Shown here piece by piece: positions 16,009 through 24,992 of a stretch of 56,961 bases of DNA. Numbering within the stretch: position 1 is the stretch's first letter; each line of letters opens with the position of its first letter. This stretch comes from Bacillota bacterium (GTDB taxonomy: Bacteria > Bacillota > Negativicutes > Sporomusales > Sporomusaceae): contig JAGGAB010000025.1 in assembly GCA_017889705.1 (NCBI GenBank), positions 1 to 56,961 of the forward strand. The letters are read 5' to 3'. Under the pieces are notes generated by a model. The model saw only the letters and a list, made by a program, of their open reading frames with translations, was not told the origin of the DNA and ran no database searches. The translations under genes and the position numbers were made by a program.

Positions 16009-18168
16009 GTGGAAAACAAACTTGAAGGTGTTGTTGAGAATATAACATTTCAGGCAGCAGACGGCAGTTTTACTGTATTTCGCCTGAAACCGGACGGCGA
16101 AGGGGGTAATGTGGCGGTAACCGGCAATTTTCCGCCGCCGCTTGTTGGCGAGCAGGTGTGTCTGACAGGAAACTGGGTGGAACATGCCCGCTATGGACGG
16201 CAATTTAAGGCCAATGCTTGCCGGCGGCTTGCACCAACGTCAGAAAAAGGTATAGAACGCTTTTTGGCATCAGGGGCAATTAAAGGCATCGGTTCGGCTA
16301 TGGCTGCTCGTCTGGTCAAGCATTTTGGCGCTCGCACCCTTGAGATTATTGAGCTCCATACCCATCGTCTGACCGAAGTGGAGGGCATTGGCAGCAAGAA
16401 GGTGGAGCAGATACGCAAATCCTATGCAGAACAGACTGAACTCAAGGAGGTCATGCTGTATCTGGAGATGCACGGGGTTACCGGTGCGTATGCCGCTCGG
16501 ATTTTTGCTTGTTATGGCTCAGATTCCATTGCTGTGCTTGAAACTGACCCGTACCGTCTGGCCGAAGAAATAAAGGGTATCGGCTTTCGCATTGCCGATC
16601 AAATTGCTATGGCTGTTGGCTTTGACAAAGGCCACCCGTCGCGGTTGGCGGCTGGTGTGCAGTTTGCGCTGCTGATGACCGGACAGGCCGGTCATTGCTG
16701 TGTACCTGTGGAAACGCTGGTTGCCGAAACTGCCAAACTGTTGCATAATGACGAAACTGAGATTGCCAAAGTTGTAAACGAGCAAATCAGCCTGGGGAAG
16801 CTGTATACCGAGGATTTTCACGGTATGACACTAGTTTATCCACGCTATTTGTATCGGGCGGAAAGACAAGTTGCCGAGCGGCTGCAGCGGCTTAAAGATC
16901 AGGCTAAACCTATTGATAATATTGATAGTCAGGCGCTTATTGCCGACTGGGAAACCTCGACAGGGGTTACACTGGCTGAAGCGCAGCGCGATGCGCTGGC
17001 GGCGGCGTTAGAGCATGGTGTGCTGGTGCTCACCGGTGGTCCGGGAACTGGTAAGACGACAACGGTAAAGGGGATTTTGGCGTTATTAGAACAGCAGGGT
17101 TTCAAAATTGTGTTAGGTGCGCCTACCGGCCGGGCAGCTAAACGGCTTGCCGAGACAAGCGGGCGGGAGGCCTCGACCATTCACCGTTTGCTTGAAGCCG
17201 GCGGCGGGCTGGAGGAAGAGCCTATGTTTGCCAGGGATGAAGATAATCCTCTGGATGCCGATGTGGTAATTGTGGATGAGACTTCCATGATGGATATGCT
17301 GCTTATGAGCTGTTTTCTGCAAGCAGTCCCAGATGGCTGTCGGGTGGTATTAGTTGGTGATGTTGACCAATTGCCGTCAGTTGGCCCTGGATCGGTACTC
17401 AAGGATATTATTCGTTCAGAAGCCATTCCGGTAGTGCGGCTGACCGAGGTCTTTCGCCAGGCGGGTGAAAGCATGATTGTGCTAAATGCTCACCGGATCA
17501 ACCGGGGAAGGTTGCCTGAGTATGGTAGTCTGGATTTCCAATTCCGCGAGATTGAGGGTGGCGATGAAGCCGCTCAGGCTATTGTTGAGCTGTGTAAAAA
17601 CGAGTTGACACAAGAGGGCTTTGATTGCTGGCGAGATGTTCAGGTGTTATCGCCCATGCACCGTCAGCCTTGCGGAGTTGAGAACCTCAACCGCCTGCTA
17701 CAGGCGGCGCTCAATCCCCCGGTTGAAGGCAAGGATTATTTGCAGAGTACCAACCAGATATTACGCGCAGGCGATAAGGTTATGCAGACCCGCAATAATT
17801 ATACAAAAAGGGTTTTTAATGGTGATATTGGTTATATTTTAGCTATTTCTGACGGCAAAGTTCTTGTCAGGTATCCGGAGGACGATGTTGTTTATGAAAA
17901 GGGCGAGTATGATGAACTCACGCTGGCTTATGCTATGAGTGTGCACAAAAGTCAGGGTAGCGAATATCCAGTTGTCATTATGCCGCTTACACCCGGTCAT
18001 CATATTATGCTGCAGCGCAACTTGCTGTACACGGCTGTTACACGGGCCAAAGAACGTGTCATATTACTAGGGGCTCAGACGGCACTTAATACGGCAGTGA
18101 TAAGTGACCGGACCCGCAGGCGTTACTCGCTGCTGGCAGAACGACTGCGAGGCGAGGACTTATGCTAA
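16009..18168 (+). CDS. recD2: RecD2-type SF1B DNA helicase
   Basis: 719 aa from GTG 16009, which has AGGAG 8 bp upstream and gives the usual N-terminus VENKLEGVVENITF; ATG 15976 in frame lacks a site. An N-terminal OB-like part and tandem helix-hairpin-helix region (KGIGSAMAARLVKHFG, VEGIGSKKVEQI) precede the motor. Walker A TGGPGTGKTTT is near residue 342, Walker B VVIVDETSMMD near 420, and late motifs are VHKSQGSEYPVV and LLYTAVTRAKE. A 5'-3' helicase for DNA repair, independent of RecBC. Stop overlaps the comFC start, implying cotranscription. Confidence 0.93.
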   Translation: MENKLEGVVENITFQAADGSFTVFRLKPDGEGGNVAVTGNFPPPLVGEQVCLTGNWVEHARYGRQFKANACRRLAPTSEKGIERFLASGAIKGIGSAMAARLVKHFGARTLEIIELHTHRLTEVEGIGSKKVEQIRKSYAEQTELKEVMLYLEMHGVTGAYAARIFACYGSDSIAVLETDPYRLAEEIKGIGFRIADQIAMAVGFDKGHPSRLAAGVQFALLMTGQAGHCCVPVETLVAETAKLLHNDETEIAKVVNEQISLGKLYTEDFHGMTLVYPRYLYRAERQVAERLQRLKDQAKPIDNIDSQALIADWETSTGVTLAEAQRDALAAALEHGVLVLTGGPGTGKTTTVKGILALLEQQGFKIVLGAPTGRAAKRLAETSGREASTIHRLLEAGGGLEEEPMFARDEDNPLDADVVIVDETSMMDMLLMSCFLQAVPDGCRVVLVGDVDQLPSVGPGSVLKDIIRSEAIPVVRLTEVFRQAGESMIVLNAHRINRGRLPEYGSLDFQFREIEGGDEAAQAIVELCKNELTQEGFDCWRDVQVLSPMHRQPCGVENLNRLLQAALNPPVEGKDYLQSTNQILRAGDKVMQTRNNYTKRVFNGDIGYILAISDGKVLVRYPEDDVVYEKGEYDELTLAYAMSVHKSQGSEYPVVIMPLTPGHHIMLQRNLLYTAVTRAKERVILLGAQTALNTAVISDRTRRRYSLLAERLRGEDLC

Positions 18169-18818
18169 AGGCCTGGTGGGAGGCTCTTTGGGATCTGATT
18201 TTTCCTCAACGTTGTCCAGGCTGCCGGGAATGGTCCGAACAATCCGGGTGGTGTTTAGCCTGTATTGAGAAAATTGTCAGACCAAGCCAAGTTGCTTTGG
18301 CTCTTCATAATCTTACCTGGCTGGATGAGTGTGTGGCAGTGACCGATTATATCGGGCCTGTCCAGCGGCTAATCCGCGATATGAAGTTTCGGCGGATTAC
18401 CAAGCAAGCTATCAAGTTGGGGCGGCTTTTGGATCAGGCCATAACCACCGGGCGGTATAACGATATACAAATTATTGTACCTGTGCCGCTGCATGTAGAT
18501 CGATACCAGGAACGCGGCTTTAACCAAACTGCGCTTATTTTTAAACCATGGGCTGTACGGCGAAATCTATGCTGGACAGAAGCGCTTGTACGTACACGAG
18601 CCACTGCACCGCAATGGGAACTCAACCTGAAAGACCGCCGGAAAAATATAAAAGGCGCGTTTGCTGTAACGCGCCCAGAACTTATCACAGGAAAACATAT
18701 TTTGCTGGTAGATGACATTTTTACAAGCGGCTTGACGATGGACGAATGTGCAAAAGTATTAAAACAGGCTGGTGCAGCATCGGTGAAAGGACTGGCGCTG
18801 GCCAGTGGGGCAAGATAA
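18162..18818 (+). CDS. comFC: ComFC-type phosphoribosyltransferase-like competence protein
   Basis: 218 aa. The N-terminus has a zinc-type cysteine set (CPGC and CLAC, about residues 19-35), the middle has IVPVPLHVDRYQERGFNQ, and the C-terminus has the PRPP motif ILLVDDIFTSGLTMDE. This is the ComFC/GntX family, needed for DNA uptake in Bacillus and other transformable bacteria. It overlaps recD2 by 7 bp, a common pairing in Negativicutes and clostridia. Confidence 0.88.
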   Translation: MLKAWWEALWDLIFPQRCPGCREWSEQSGWCLACIEKIVRPSQVALALHNLTWLDECVAVTDYIGPVQRLIRDMKFRRITKQAIKLGRLLDQAITTGRYNDIQIIVPVPLHVDRYQERGFNQTALIFKPWAVRRNLCWTEALVRTRATAPQWELNLKDRRKNIKGAFAVTRPELITGKHILLVDDIFTSGLTMDECAKVLKQAGAASVKGLALASGAR

Positions 18819-18842
18819 AGTTCGGCGCAAGTCGTGTTTTCT

Positions 18843-19442
18843 CTACAGTGCGCCAATAAAGGCCCGGACAACCTCTGGGTCAAACGCCATGCCGGAATGG
18901 CTTAGAAGCTCACGGACGGCTTCATCCTTGGTTTTCACCCAGTTTTGAGTGCAGGGGTTGATAAAGCGGTCATAGTGGTCGGCAACGGCAATAATCCGCG
19001 CACCAAGCGGTATATTCACCCCTTTTAGGCGTTTGGGGTAACCGGTACCGTCAAAACGTTCATGGTGAAAACGAATATACGGAATAAGCTCCTGACAGGA
19101 GGGGATATTCTCCAGCATATAACTGCCGGCATTGCAGTGACTTTTAAACACACTCATTTCCCGTGTGGAAAGATAGGGAATTTTGGCTAAAATCTGATTG
19201 GGCACAGTTATTTGCCCCACGTCATGCAAAAGCGCGGCCAGACGGATGCGCTCGATCTCTTCGCGTGGGAGTCGCATTTTTGCAGCAACACTAACTGCAT
19301 AATTAGCAACCTGATGGCTGTGTAAAAAAAGTTTTGCATTTTTTAATTGAATAAGCTGCATTAAATTTGCAATGATACCGTTGAAGGTTTCTGTATCGCC
19401 CGCATAAACTTCCGGGTCCTGCATGAGCGTAAGCATATACAC
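18843..19442 (-). CDS. HD-GYP domain phosphohydrolase
   Basis: 199 aa. HD motif LLHDVGQ near residue 90 and the GYP part HHERFDGTGYP near residue 146 are intact, with DHYDRF following. No receiver, PAS or membrane domain is attached. Family members hydrolyse cyclic di-GMP, or act as degenerate regulators; here the metal residues look complete. Start is GTG 19442; an ATG at 19436 is also possible. Adjacent to the flagellar block but transcribed away from it, so a motility link is plausible. Confidence 0.85.
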   Translation of the reverse strand: MYMLTLMQDPEVYAGDTETFNGIIANLMQLIQLKNAKLFLHSHQVANYAVSVAAKMRLPREEIERIRLAALLHDVGQITVPNQILAKIPYLSTREMSVFKSHCNAGSYMLENIPSCQELIPYIRFHHERFDGTGYPKRLKGVNIPLGARIIAVADHYDRFINPCTQNWVKTKDEAVRELLSHSGMAFDPEVVRAFIGAL

Positions 19443-19737
19443 GACTAACTGCCTTTCGTTGGAAACCAGCCTTAACCAAGCGTGATTTCCGTAGTGTTAC
19501 ACAGTGAGGAACGCCGCGCTGTGTACATAAAAACCGACTGCAAATAGGATATTACCTAATCGTTCTTTTGGTTAGCAATTTTTAAAAAACCGCTAAATGA
19601 GCACTAAAGTAATTAGCCAAAAAACGTCATAATCCTGCCTGGTTTTATAAAAAAATATTTATATTTCAAGAAATGGGTCTAAAGACCTAGAAGTTGGAAG
19701 GGAAATGATATATAATTAGTGAAATTATAAAAAAGAC

Positions 19738-19766
19738 TTGACTAATACAGAATTTAGTTATAAATT
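19738..19766 (+). promoter_or_regulatory. Sigma-A promoter of the flagellar operon
   Basis: TTGACT, a 17-bp spacer and TAAATT, 42 bp before the yvyF start. The -10 lies inside an inverted repeat. Confidence 0.6.
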
Positions 19767-19789
19767 CTGTTCTAACTAAGCTGTTAGAA
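19749..19789 (+). promoter_or_regulatory. Two adjacent dyads at the yvyF promoter
   Basis: AGAATTTA-GTTA-TAAATTCT (19749-19768) overlaps the -10 box, and TTCTAAC-TAAGCT-GTTAGAA (19770-19789) follows directly. They could be operators for a dimeric regulator or short hairpins in the leader. Confidence 0.4.
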
Positions 19790-19808
19790 TAACGAGGGGG
19801 GCCAGTTC

Positions 19809-20207
19809 ATGGGATTAGCCAATTGTCCAGAATGTGGTAAACTTTATGTCGAAAATGCGGCAAGAGTTTGTCCGGAATGTTATCGTCGGCAGGAAGATGA
19901 TGCGGAAACAGTTATGGAATACCTGCGTGATACCGATAAAGCCACACTTGAAGAGATTCATAAAGCTACCGGCGTTAAGCACAAAATAATATTGCGATTG
20001 CTCCACAGCGGACGTATTATGGGCAGCAACATTTCCTATCCTTGCGAAACCTGTGGAACTCTTATTAGTACCGGACGTTTGTGTGACAAATGCAGCAGAA
20101 ATATTTTAGAACAGATAAAAGTCGATGAAAAGCATGAGGAACATGAGCAACAGTCGATATCGACCAAAAGCCGGTCGAGGATGTATGGGAAGTTTGATGA
20201 AAAATAA
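19809..20207 (+). CDS. yvyF: Flagellar operon zinc-ribbon protein YvyF (TIGR03826)
   Basis: 132 aa. N-terminal zinc ribbon (CPECGKLY ... CPECYRRQ, residues 7-27), a helix-turn-helix-like middle (ATLEEIHKATGVKHKIILRL), then a second CETCG/CDKC zinc site (about 78-95) and a charged tail. The arrangement and position before flgM match the YvyF/TIGR03826 family of Firmicute flagellar operons; function is not firmly known. Start ATG 19809 follows GAGGGGGG. Confidence 0.85.
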   Translation: MGLANCPECGKLYVENAARVCPECYRRQEDDAETVMEYLRDTDKATLEEIHKATGVKHKIILRLLHSGRIMGSNISYPCETCGTLISTGRLCDKCSRNILEQIKVDEKHEEHEQQSISTKSRSRMYGKFDEK

Positions 20208-20277
20208 ATAGCAGCGTTATTTGGAGTAAAACGAAGGAATGTTAAATAAAAATCCAATAAATAACGCTAATCAGCTG

Positions 20278-20306
20278 TAGCGGGGATTAATAACCCCGCT
20301 ATTTTT
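20278..20306 (+). terminator. Rho-independent terminator after yvyF
   Basis: TAGCGGGG and CCCCGCTA form an 8-bp perfect stem followed by TTTTT. A looser dyad (AGCGTTATT ... AATAACGCT, about 20213-20269) lies just upstream. Confidence 0.75.
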
Positions 20307-20314
20307 ATCGATAC
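20288..20314 (+). promoter_or_regulatory. Weak candidate sigma-28 promoter for flgM
   Basis: TAAT, 15 nt, ATCGATAC compares with TAAA-N15-GCCGATAA. It overlaps the terminator stem. FlgM genes commonly have a sigma-28 promoter, but the match is partial. Confidence 0.3.
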
Positions 20315-20351
20315 TAAAGTATAGGAATTCCTGAGTTGTGAGGTGCTCAAT

Positions 20352-20645
20352 ATGAATATAAACAACATCCAAAGTATTGCTAAGCTCTATGGAGAGCAGA
20401 CTAAAACATCTAAAAGCTCCAATGTGAAGGCGGCTGGTTCGGCGCAAAAGCCGGATGAAGTCATTTTATCCACTCAGGCTCAAGAAGTGAGCCAGTATTT
20501 GCGTGCAATAAAAAACATGTCTGAAGTTCGGGATGAACGGGTTAATGAATTAGCCGAACAGATTGCTAGCGGCGAATACAAAGTGGATTCACGTGAACTG
20601 GCGGATCGAATTATTGCTTATTCAAAAAATGAGCGCTTTTACTAG
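20352..20645 (+). CDS. flgM: Anti-sigma-28 factor FlgM
   Basis: 97 aa. The N-terminal half is polar and disordered-looking; the C-terminal half has the conserved DEVILSTQAQEV and VRDERVNELAEQIASGEYKV signature that binds the flagellar sigma factor. Start ATG 20352 behind AGGTG is preferred to GTG 20343, which overlaps that site. FlgM holds sigma-28 inactive until the hook-basal body is built and FlgM is exported; candidate sigma-28 promoters lie downstream. Confidence 0.9.
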   Translation: MNINNIQSIAKLYGEQTKTSKSSNVKAAGSAQKPDEVILSTQAQEVSQYLRAIKNMSEVRDERVNELAEQIASGEYKVDSRELADRIIAYSKNERFY

Positions 20646-20680
20646 AAATAGCAGAGGGGGCTGTTGCATAGGTGACAGTT

Positions 20681-21169
20681 ATGTGGGAAAAATTAATCGT
20701 TATTTTAAACCAAACGTTGCAAATCTATCAGGCACTTCTCCAAATAAGCAGGCAAAAACGGGAAACACTCATTGCTGCCGACCCACAGACGCTTGACCAA
20801 TTGACCAAGCAGGAGGAAATGCTAATTATCGAAGCCGGCAAACTGGAGAAGCAGCGTCAACCGATTATGCAGGAACTTGCGGCGGCGCTGGGGATTACTC
20901 TTAATGACGTAACACTGTCAACCCTTGTGCAATATGCTGATGATGAAACAGCGGCTGAGTTGGAAGAAATCAGTGAGGAGTTTTTGGATATCACTGCTGA
21001 ACTTACCCAGCTTAATGAATTAAATGAAAAACTTATCAAACAATCACTGGAATATATTAACTACAATATCAATGTTTTGAGCCAAACTGCGGCAGAATCC
21101 ACCTATGCTCCCCAAGGGCAGGACGGTCCCGGAAAAATAGGCCGCTTTATTTTAGACAAAAAAGTATAA
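20681..21169 (+). CDS. flgN: FlgN-type export chaperone for FlgK/FlgL
   Basis: 162 aa, nearly all helical with long coiled-coil segments (LYQ-like LQIYQALLQISRQKRETLI, then a Glu-rich stretch). This is the FlgN pattern, and it sits directly before flgK and flgL, its usual clients. Start ATG 20681 behind AGGTGA is chosen; GTG 20672, in frame, is the alternative. Confidence 0.85.
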   Translation: MWEKLIVILNQTLQIYQALLQISRQKRETLIAADPQTLDQLTKQEEMLIIEAGKLEKQRQPIMQELAAALGITLNDVTLSTLVQYADDETAAELEEISEEFLDITAELTQLNELNEKLIKQSLEYINYNINVLSQTAAESTYAPQGQDGPGKIGRFILDKKV

Positions 21170-21219
21170 TAGATAAATTGCAGTGGAAATATGCAATATG
21201 TAACGGAGGTCACAACAAA

Positions 21220-23031
21220 ATGAGATCAACATTCGCAGGTTTAAACACTGTTGTATTGGGACTTGCGGCTCAAAAATTGTCGCTTGACACAGTTGGGCAT
21301 AATGTCGCTAATGCCAATACAGATGGCTATTCACGGCAACGCGTAAATCTAGTTACTTCAAATCCCCAAACCATCTATACCGGAGCAGGAAAGGCACAAA
21401 TTGGCACAGGTGTTCTTGCCCAGACTATTATTCGGATAAGAAACACCTATGTAGATCAACAGATGTGGAAAGAAGCGTCGACTTTGGGTTATGGACAAAC
21501 CATGCATGATAATCTGCAAAAAATCGAAGGCGTTTTCATGGAGCCTACCGAAACCGGCATGCAAACCGTGTTTGACGGTTTTTGGGAGGCGTGGAATACA
21601 CTGTCGACTGACGCTAACAATAACAGCGCCCGTACAGAAGTGCGTGAACGGGGAGTTGAGCTTGTCGATGCTATTCAGCAGGCTAATACACAACTGAGAA
21701 ACATGATATCAGATATTAATGATGTTATTAAAATTCGTGTTGATTCTATTAATCAGATATCGTCGGAAGTGTTGTCCTTAAATAAGCAGATTGTCAGTGT
21801 GGAAATGGGCGGTCAGGATAATGCCAATGACCTGAGAGACCGGCGTGATTATCTTGTTGATCAACTGTCTGAGATGATAAATGTACGGGTAACTGAGAGT
21901 GCAGACGGCAGCTATACTATACAATCTGGCGGCACCGTTTTGGTTGACTTAAATGGCGTGAGTAAGCTGGAGACGTTTTCCACAAAAGACGATGATTATG
22001 GCTACGAGGTCGTTAATGTTCGGGACTCCGATGGTGAAATGATGAGTTTTACCAACGGCGAAATGAAGGGATTGATTGATTCCCGCGATAAAACCGTAGA
22101 AACTGCCGGTGGTGACGCGCGGGAAAGCAATGTCAGTGCTAAGGCCTATTTGAACCAACTGTCAACCATGAGCCAGTTTTTGCTGCAGGAATTCAATGAT
22201 GTGCACAAAAGCGGCTACGGGAATGACAGTACTGATACAACTGTAAATCCGGGAAGCACCGGCATCAATTTCTTCGGTGAGGCTGGAACCGATTATGAAG
22301 CAGTAACTGGTTACAGTAAACTGGACTGGATTAAACAACTGGAAGTTAACGGTGACTTGTTTCAAACCGGTGGTTTGTCCAAAATTGCCGCCAAGACGCT
22401 TGCCACTATTACGCAAAGCAATGTTGATGGTGGTAAGGCCACGCTTTCACTGGCAGGTAACACCTATACAGGTGGTTCGGTGACCCAGCAGTATATGGTG
22501 CAAATCGATAGCGTGAATGCCGCAACAGGCGCAGTTACTGGTTTGAGCTATTCGCTCGATGGGGGAACAACATATACGGCGGCGACTGCAATTGCCGGTG
22601 GTTTTTTGTTGAACAATGGCGTGCAAATTGCTATAAAAGCTGATACGGACAATGCCCAATATAACACATACTCTTTCTCTATGCCGCCGCAGGGTAATGC
22701 TGCCGGTGATAATGCTGTTAATCTGGGAAATCGTCTTAAGGTTGATACGTCAGATTTGCTGGATAAATCCTCTCTGGACACCTTTTATGGTTCTATGATC
22801 GGTGCACTTGGCGTACAGACTGAAAATGCCGAACGTCTCACCGCTAACCAGGAAACCTTGGTTAATCAGATCACTAACTGGCGTGAGTCGGTGGCAGGTG
22901 TTAACCTGGATGAAGAATTAAGCGATATGATTCGTTTCCAAAAAGGTTATAGTTCGGCGGCTAGAGTACTGACTGCCATGGATGAAATGCTGGATAAACT
23001 AATCAACGGCACAGGCGTTGTAGGAAGGTAG
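21220..23031 (+). CDS. flgK: Flagellar hook-associated protein 1
   Basis: 603 aa from ATG 21220 behind CGGAGGT. The N-terminus FAGLNTVVLGLAAQKLSLDT and NVANANTDGYSRQRVNL are the flagellar rod/hook family signature; the C-terminus has GVNLDEELSDMIRFQKGYSS and ends in an amphipathic helix. The middle part (about 330-510) is the variable region. FlgK forms the first junction ring between hook and filament and is exported by the flagellar type III system. Confidence 0.95.
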   Translation: MRSTFAGLNTVVLGLAAQKLSLDTVGHNVANANTDGYSRQRVNLVTSNPQTIYTGAGKAQIGTGVLAQTIIRIRNTYVDQQMWKEASTLGYGQTMHDNLQKIEGVFMEPTETGMQTVFDGFWEAWNTLSTDANNNSARTEVRERGVELVDAIQQANTQLRNMISDINDVIKIRVDSINQISSEVLSLNKQIVSVEMGGQDNANDLRDRRDYLVDQLSEMINVRVTESADGSYTIQSGGTVLVDLNGVSKLETFSTKDDDYGYEVVNVRDSDGEMMSFTNGEMKGLIDSRDKTVETAGGDARESNVSAKAYLNQLSTMSQFLLQEFNDVHKSGYGNDSTDTTVNPGSTGINFFGEAGTDYEAVTGYSKLDWIKQLEVNGDLFQTGGLSKIAAKTLATITQSNVDGGKATLSLAGNTYTGGSVTQQYMVQIDSVNAATGAVTGLSYSLDGGTTYTAATAIAGGFLLNNGVQIAIKADTDNAQYNTYSFSMPPQGNAAGDNAVNLGNRLKVDTSDLLDKSSLDTFYGSMIGALGVQTENAERLTANQETLVNQITNWRESVAGVNLDEELSDMIRFQKGYSSAARVLTAMDEMLDKLINGTGVVGR

Positions 23032-23041
23032 TGACTTATAG

Positions 23042-24346
23042 ATGCGTGTAAGCACAAATATGATGAGTTTTAACTTTATGTCAAGCTTGAATAAATCACT
23101 TGCAAGACAAACCGACTTACAGGAGAAGCTTGCTGATGGCAAAGCCATTCATACGCCATCAGATGACCCTGTAAGAGCTGTAAGAAGTCTCCGTTTTAAT
23201 ATTAGCCTCAGAGGTAATGAACAGTACACCCAGCATGTTAAAGATGCGATATCCTGGATGGAATCAACTGATAGTGCTATGAGTGATTTGAGTTCGATTC
23301 TTATTAAGGCCAAGGAGCTTGTTACCCAAGCAGTTGCGCCTAATCCTGATATGGCTTTGGAGGCTATCGGCCAGGAACTGGACGGACTTATCAACCAAAT
23401 GGTTGAAATCGGTAATACCAAAATCGGTGATCGTTATATTTTTGCCGGGCAAAATGACAAAACACAGCCGTTCCAGCGCCGGATGGTAGATCCGGGTGCT
23501 GTTGGCGGTGGCGATGCTTTTGAAGCCGTTGTTTATTCCGGCGATTCTAATAAAATATCTATGCGGATCCAAGCTGGCGGTATAACTCCGACGCAAGACA
23601 GTGTGAGTCTGTCCGGTGATGAGGTATTTGGGCCGTTGAGTTACGTAACAGAAGCTGGAATTCCGGCATCTACCGGTCCGACCCAAGTTAGCTCGATGTT
23701 TCAGAGTTTGCTGTGGGCGAAACAGGTACTGAACGGCAAAGCACCTGTTACCCAGAGTAATCCGCTGGGAGCAACAGCAAATTTGACAGCTCCGGCGACA
23801 ATGACTACTCATAAGGCGGCTACTTTGCGGATTGACCAGCTTACCGGCACGACCCCGAACACTATTTCGTACACGGTTGACGGTGGTCAAAACTGGATTA
23901 GCCTCACCGAAGATACTCCGGGTTCAGGCCAGTTTACCATACCGGGATCGGTCTTAGGTACTGAGCCGGATGATGTCACATATACCTTTGGTGCTGATGC
24001 CGATACTGTTGTGGGCGATACCTATTCGGTTCCGGCGGTGTCAACAACAACAGGAACGGCCGATTTGCAATGGCTCTCCACAGTGGGGCTGCAGCTAGTG
24101 GATAATGCCCATGACTATATTTTGCAATCGCAAACCGAGATCGGAGCGCGCATGTCCATGTATGAGCAAGCTGAGGCTTTGCTGGAAAAAAACAATGTTA
24201 TTATCACCGGCGATGTGTCTGCTAATGAAGACCTTGATATTGCGCAAGCCATGATTGATTTTAAAACCAGTGAAAGTGTTTACCGCACTGCATTGTCTGT
24301 CGGCGCCAAAATTATGCCGCAATCCTTGGCTGATTTTCTGAATTAA
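23042..24346 (+). CDS. flgL: Flagellar hook-associated protein 3
   Basis: 434 aa, 10 bp after flgK. The N-terminal flagellin-like helices (STNMMSFNFMSSLNKSLARQ, with the SDDPVRAVRSL motif) and C-terminal coiled coil (DIAQAMIDFKTSESVYRTAL) match FlgL. It is longer than enteric FlgL (about 317 aa) because of a Thr/Ser-rich insert (about residues 235-340). It forms the second junction ring. Confidence 0.93.
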   Translation: MRVSTNMMSFNFMSSLNKSLARQTDLQEKLADGKAIHTPSDDPVRAVRSLRFNISLRGNEQYTQHVKDAISWMESTDSAMSDLSSILIKAKELVTQAVAPNPDMALEAIGQELDGLINQMVEIGNTKIGDRYIFAGQNDKTQPFQRRMVDPGAVGGGDAFEAVVYSGDSNKISMRIQAGGITPTQDSVSLSGDEVFGPLSYVTEAGIPASTGPTQVSSMFQSLLWAKQVLNGKAPVTQSNPLGATANLTAPATMTTHKAATLRIDQLTGTTPNTISYTVDGGQNWISLTEDTPGSGQFTIPGSVLGTEPDDVTYTFGADADTVVGDTYSVPAVSTTTGTADLQWLSTVGLQLVDNAHDYILQSQTEIGARMSMYEQAEALLEKNNVIITGDVSANEDLDIAQAMIDFKTSESVYRTALSVGAKIMPQSLADFLN

Positions 24347-24383
24347 CTTTAACCAATTCATCCTCAAATAGGGAGTGATGATA

Positions 24384-24947
24384 ATGCTTAGAATCAATAT
24401 TTCGCAGCAGTATGCTCAAATCAGTATAAACAGTGAACGGGCCGATATGGGGTTGAACGCCACTTTGCCCAAGATTTCTATGGAAACAGAGGCGGCAACT
24501 CTTGAAATCCATCAGCCAAAAGGTGAACTAAAAATCGATGGAACACCGTTTCGTGCTTCTTATGGTTTAAAAACTAACAGCCAGTTTTCACGTGACAATG
24601 CAGCACGAAGCCGGCAGATAGCTACAGCGGCGATTGGACGCATTGTTGAAGATGGCAACCGTATGGCACAAATCGGACCACGTGCGGGCAACGCCATTGT
24701 AGAATTATCCAAGCAATCAATTCTCGAGCCGACGCCAGAGGTAAAACTGGCCTATTTGCAGCCGCCGGATATCCATTTTACTGAACATCAGCCAGAAATT
24801 AACTATACTCCAGGCAAGGTGGACACTAAGTTTCAACGAGGTGATGTAGGGATGGATTATCAAGCAGCGCAAGTTGATATCCGGTTAGATCCGTATCCAA
24901 GTATTAGCATATGGGTAACCGATAGTTCGGTAGATATCGGTGCATAG
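24384..24947 (+). CDS. DUF6470 family protein (YviE-like)
   Basis: 187 aa from ATG 24384 behind GGGAGTG. It begins LRINISQQYAQISINSERAD, typical of the DUF6470 family represented by B. subtilis YviE. The sequence is beta-rich and soluble, with a repeating pattern of I-x-I-x alternation, and has no signal peptide. In Bacillus the gene lies between flgL and fliW, exactly as here; its function is unknown. Confidence 0.8.
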   Translation: MLRINISQQYAQISINSERADMGLNATLPKISMETEAATLEIHQPKGELKIDGTPFRASYGLKTNSQFSRDNAARSRQIATAAIGRIVEDGNRMAQIGPRAGNAIVELSKQSILEPTPEVKLAYLQPPDIHFTEHQPEINYTPGKVDTKFQRGDVGMDYQAAQVDIRLDPYPSISIWVTDSSVDIGA

Positions 24948-24957
24948 AAAATAAAGA

Positions 24958-24986
24958 TTGTTACCATAGCAGGGATTCGATATAAT
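24958..24986 (+). promoter_or_regulatory. Sigma-A promoter for the fliW-csrA leader
   Basis: TTGTTA, exactly 17 bp, then a perfect TATAAT. It starts 10 bp after the DUF6470 stop and would initiate near 24993, giving a leader of about 184 nt before fliW. Confidence 0.65.
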
Positions 24987-24992
24987 ATAAGT

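Larger units (their letters stand above)
19443..19808. other. Divergent intergenic region before the flagellar operon
   Basis: 366 bp without a convincing gene. It holds a sigma-A promoter (19738-19766) and two dyads just upstream of yvyF; nothing else recognisable except a small GGTCTAAAGACC hairpin near 19676. Confidence 0.5.
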
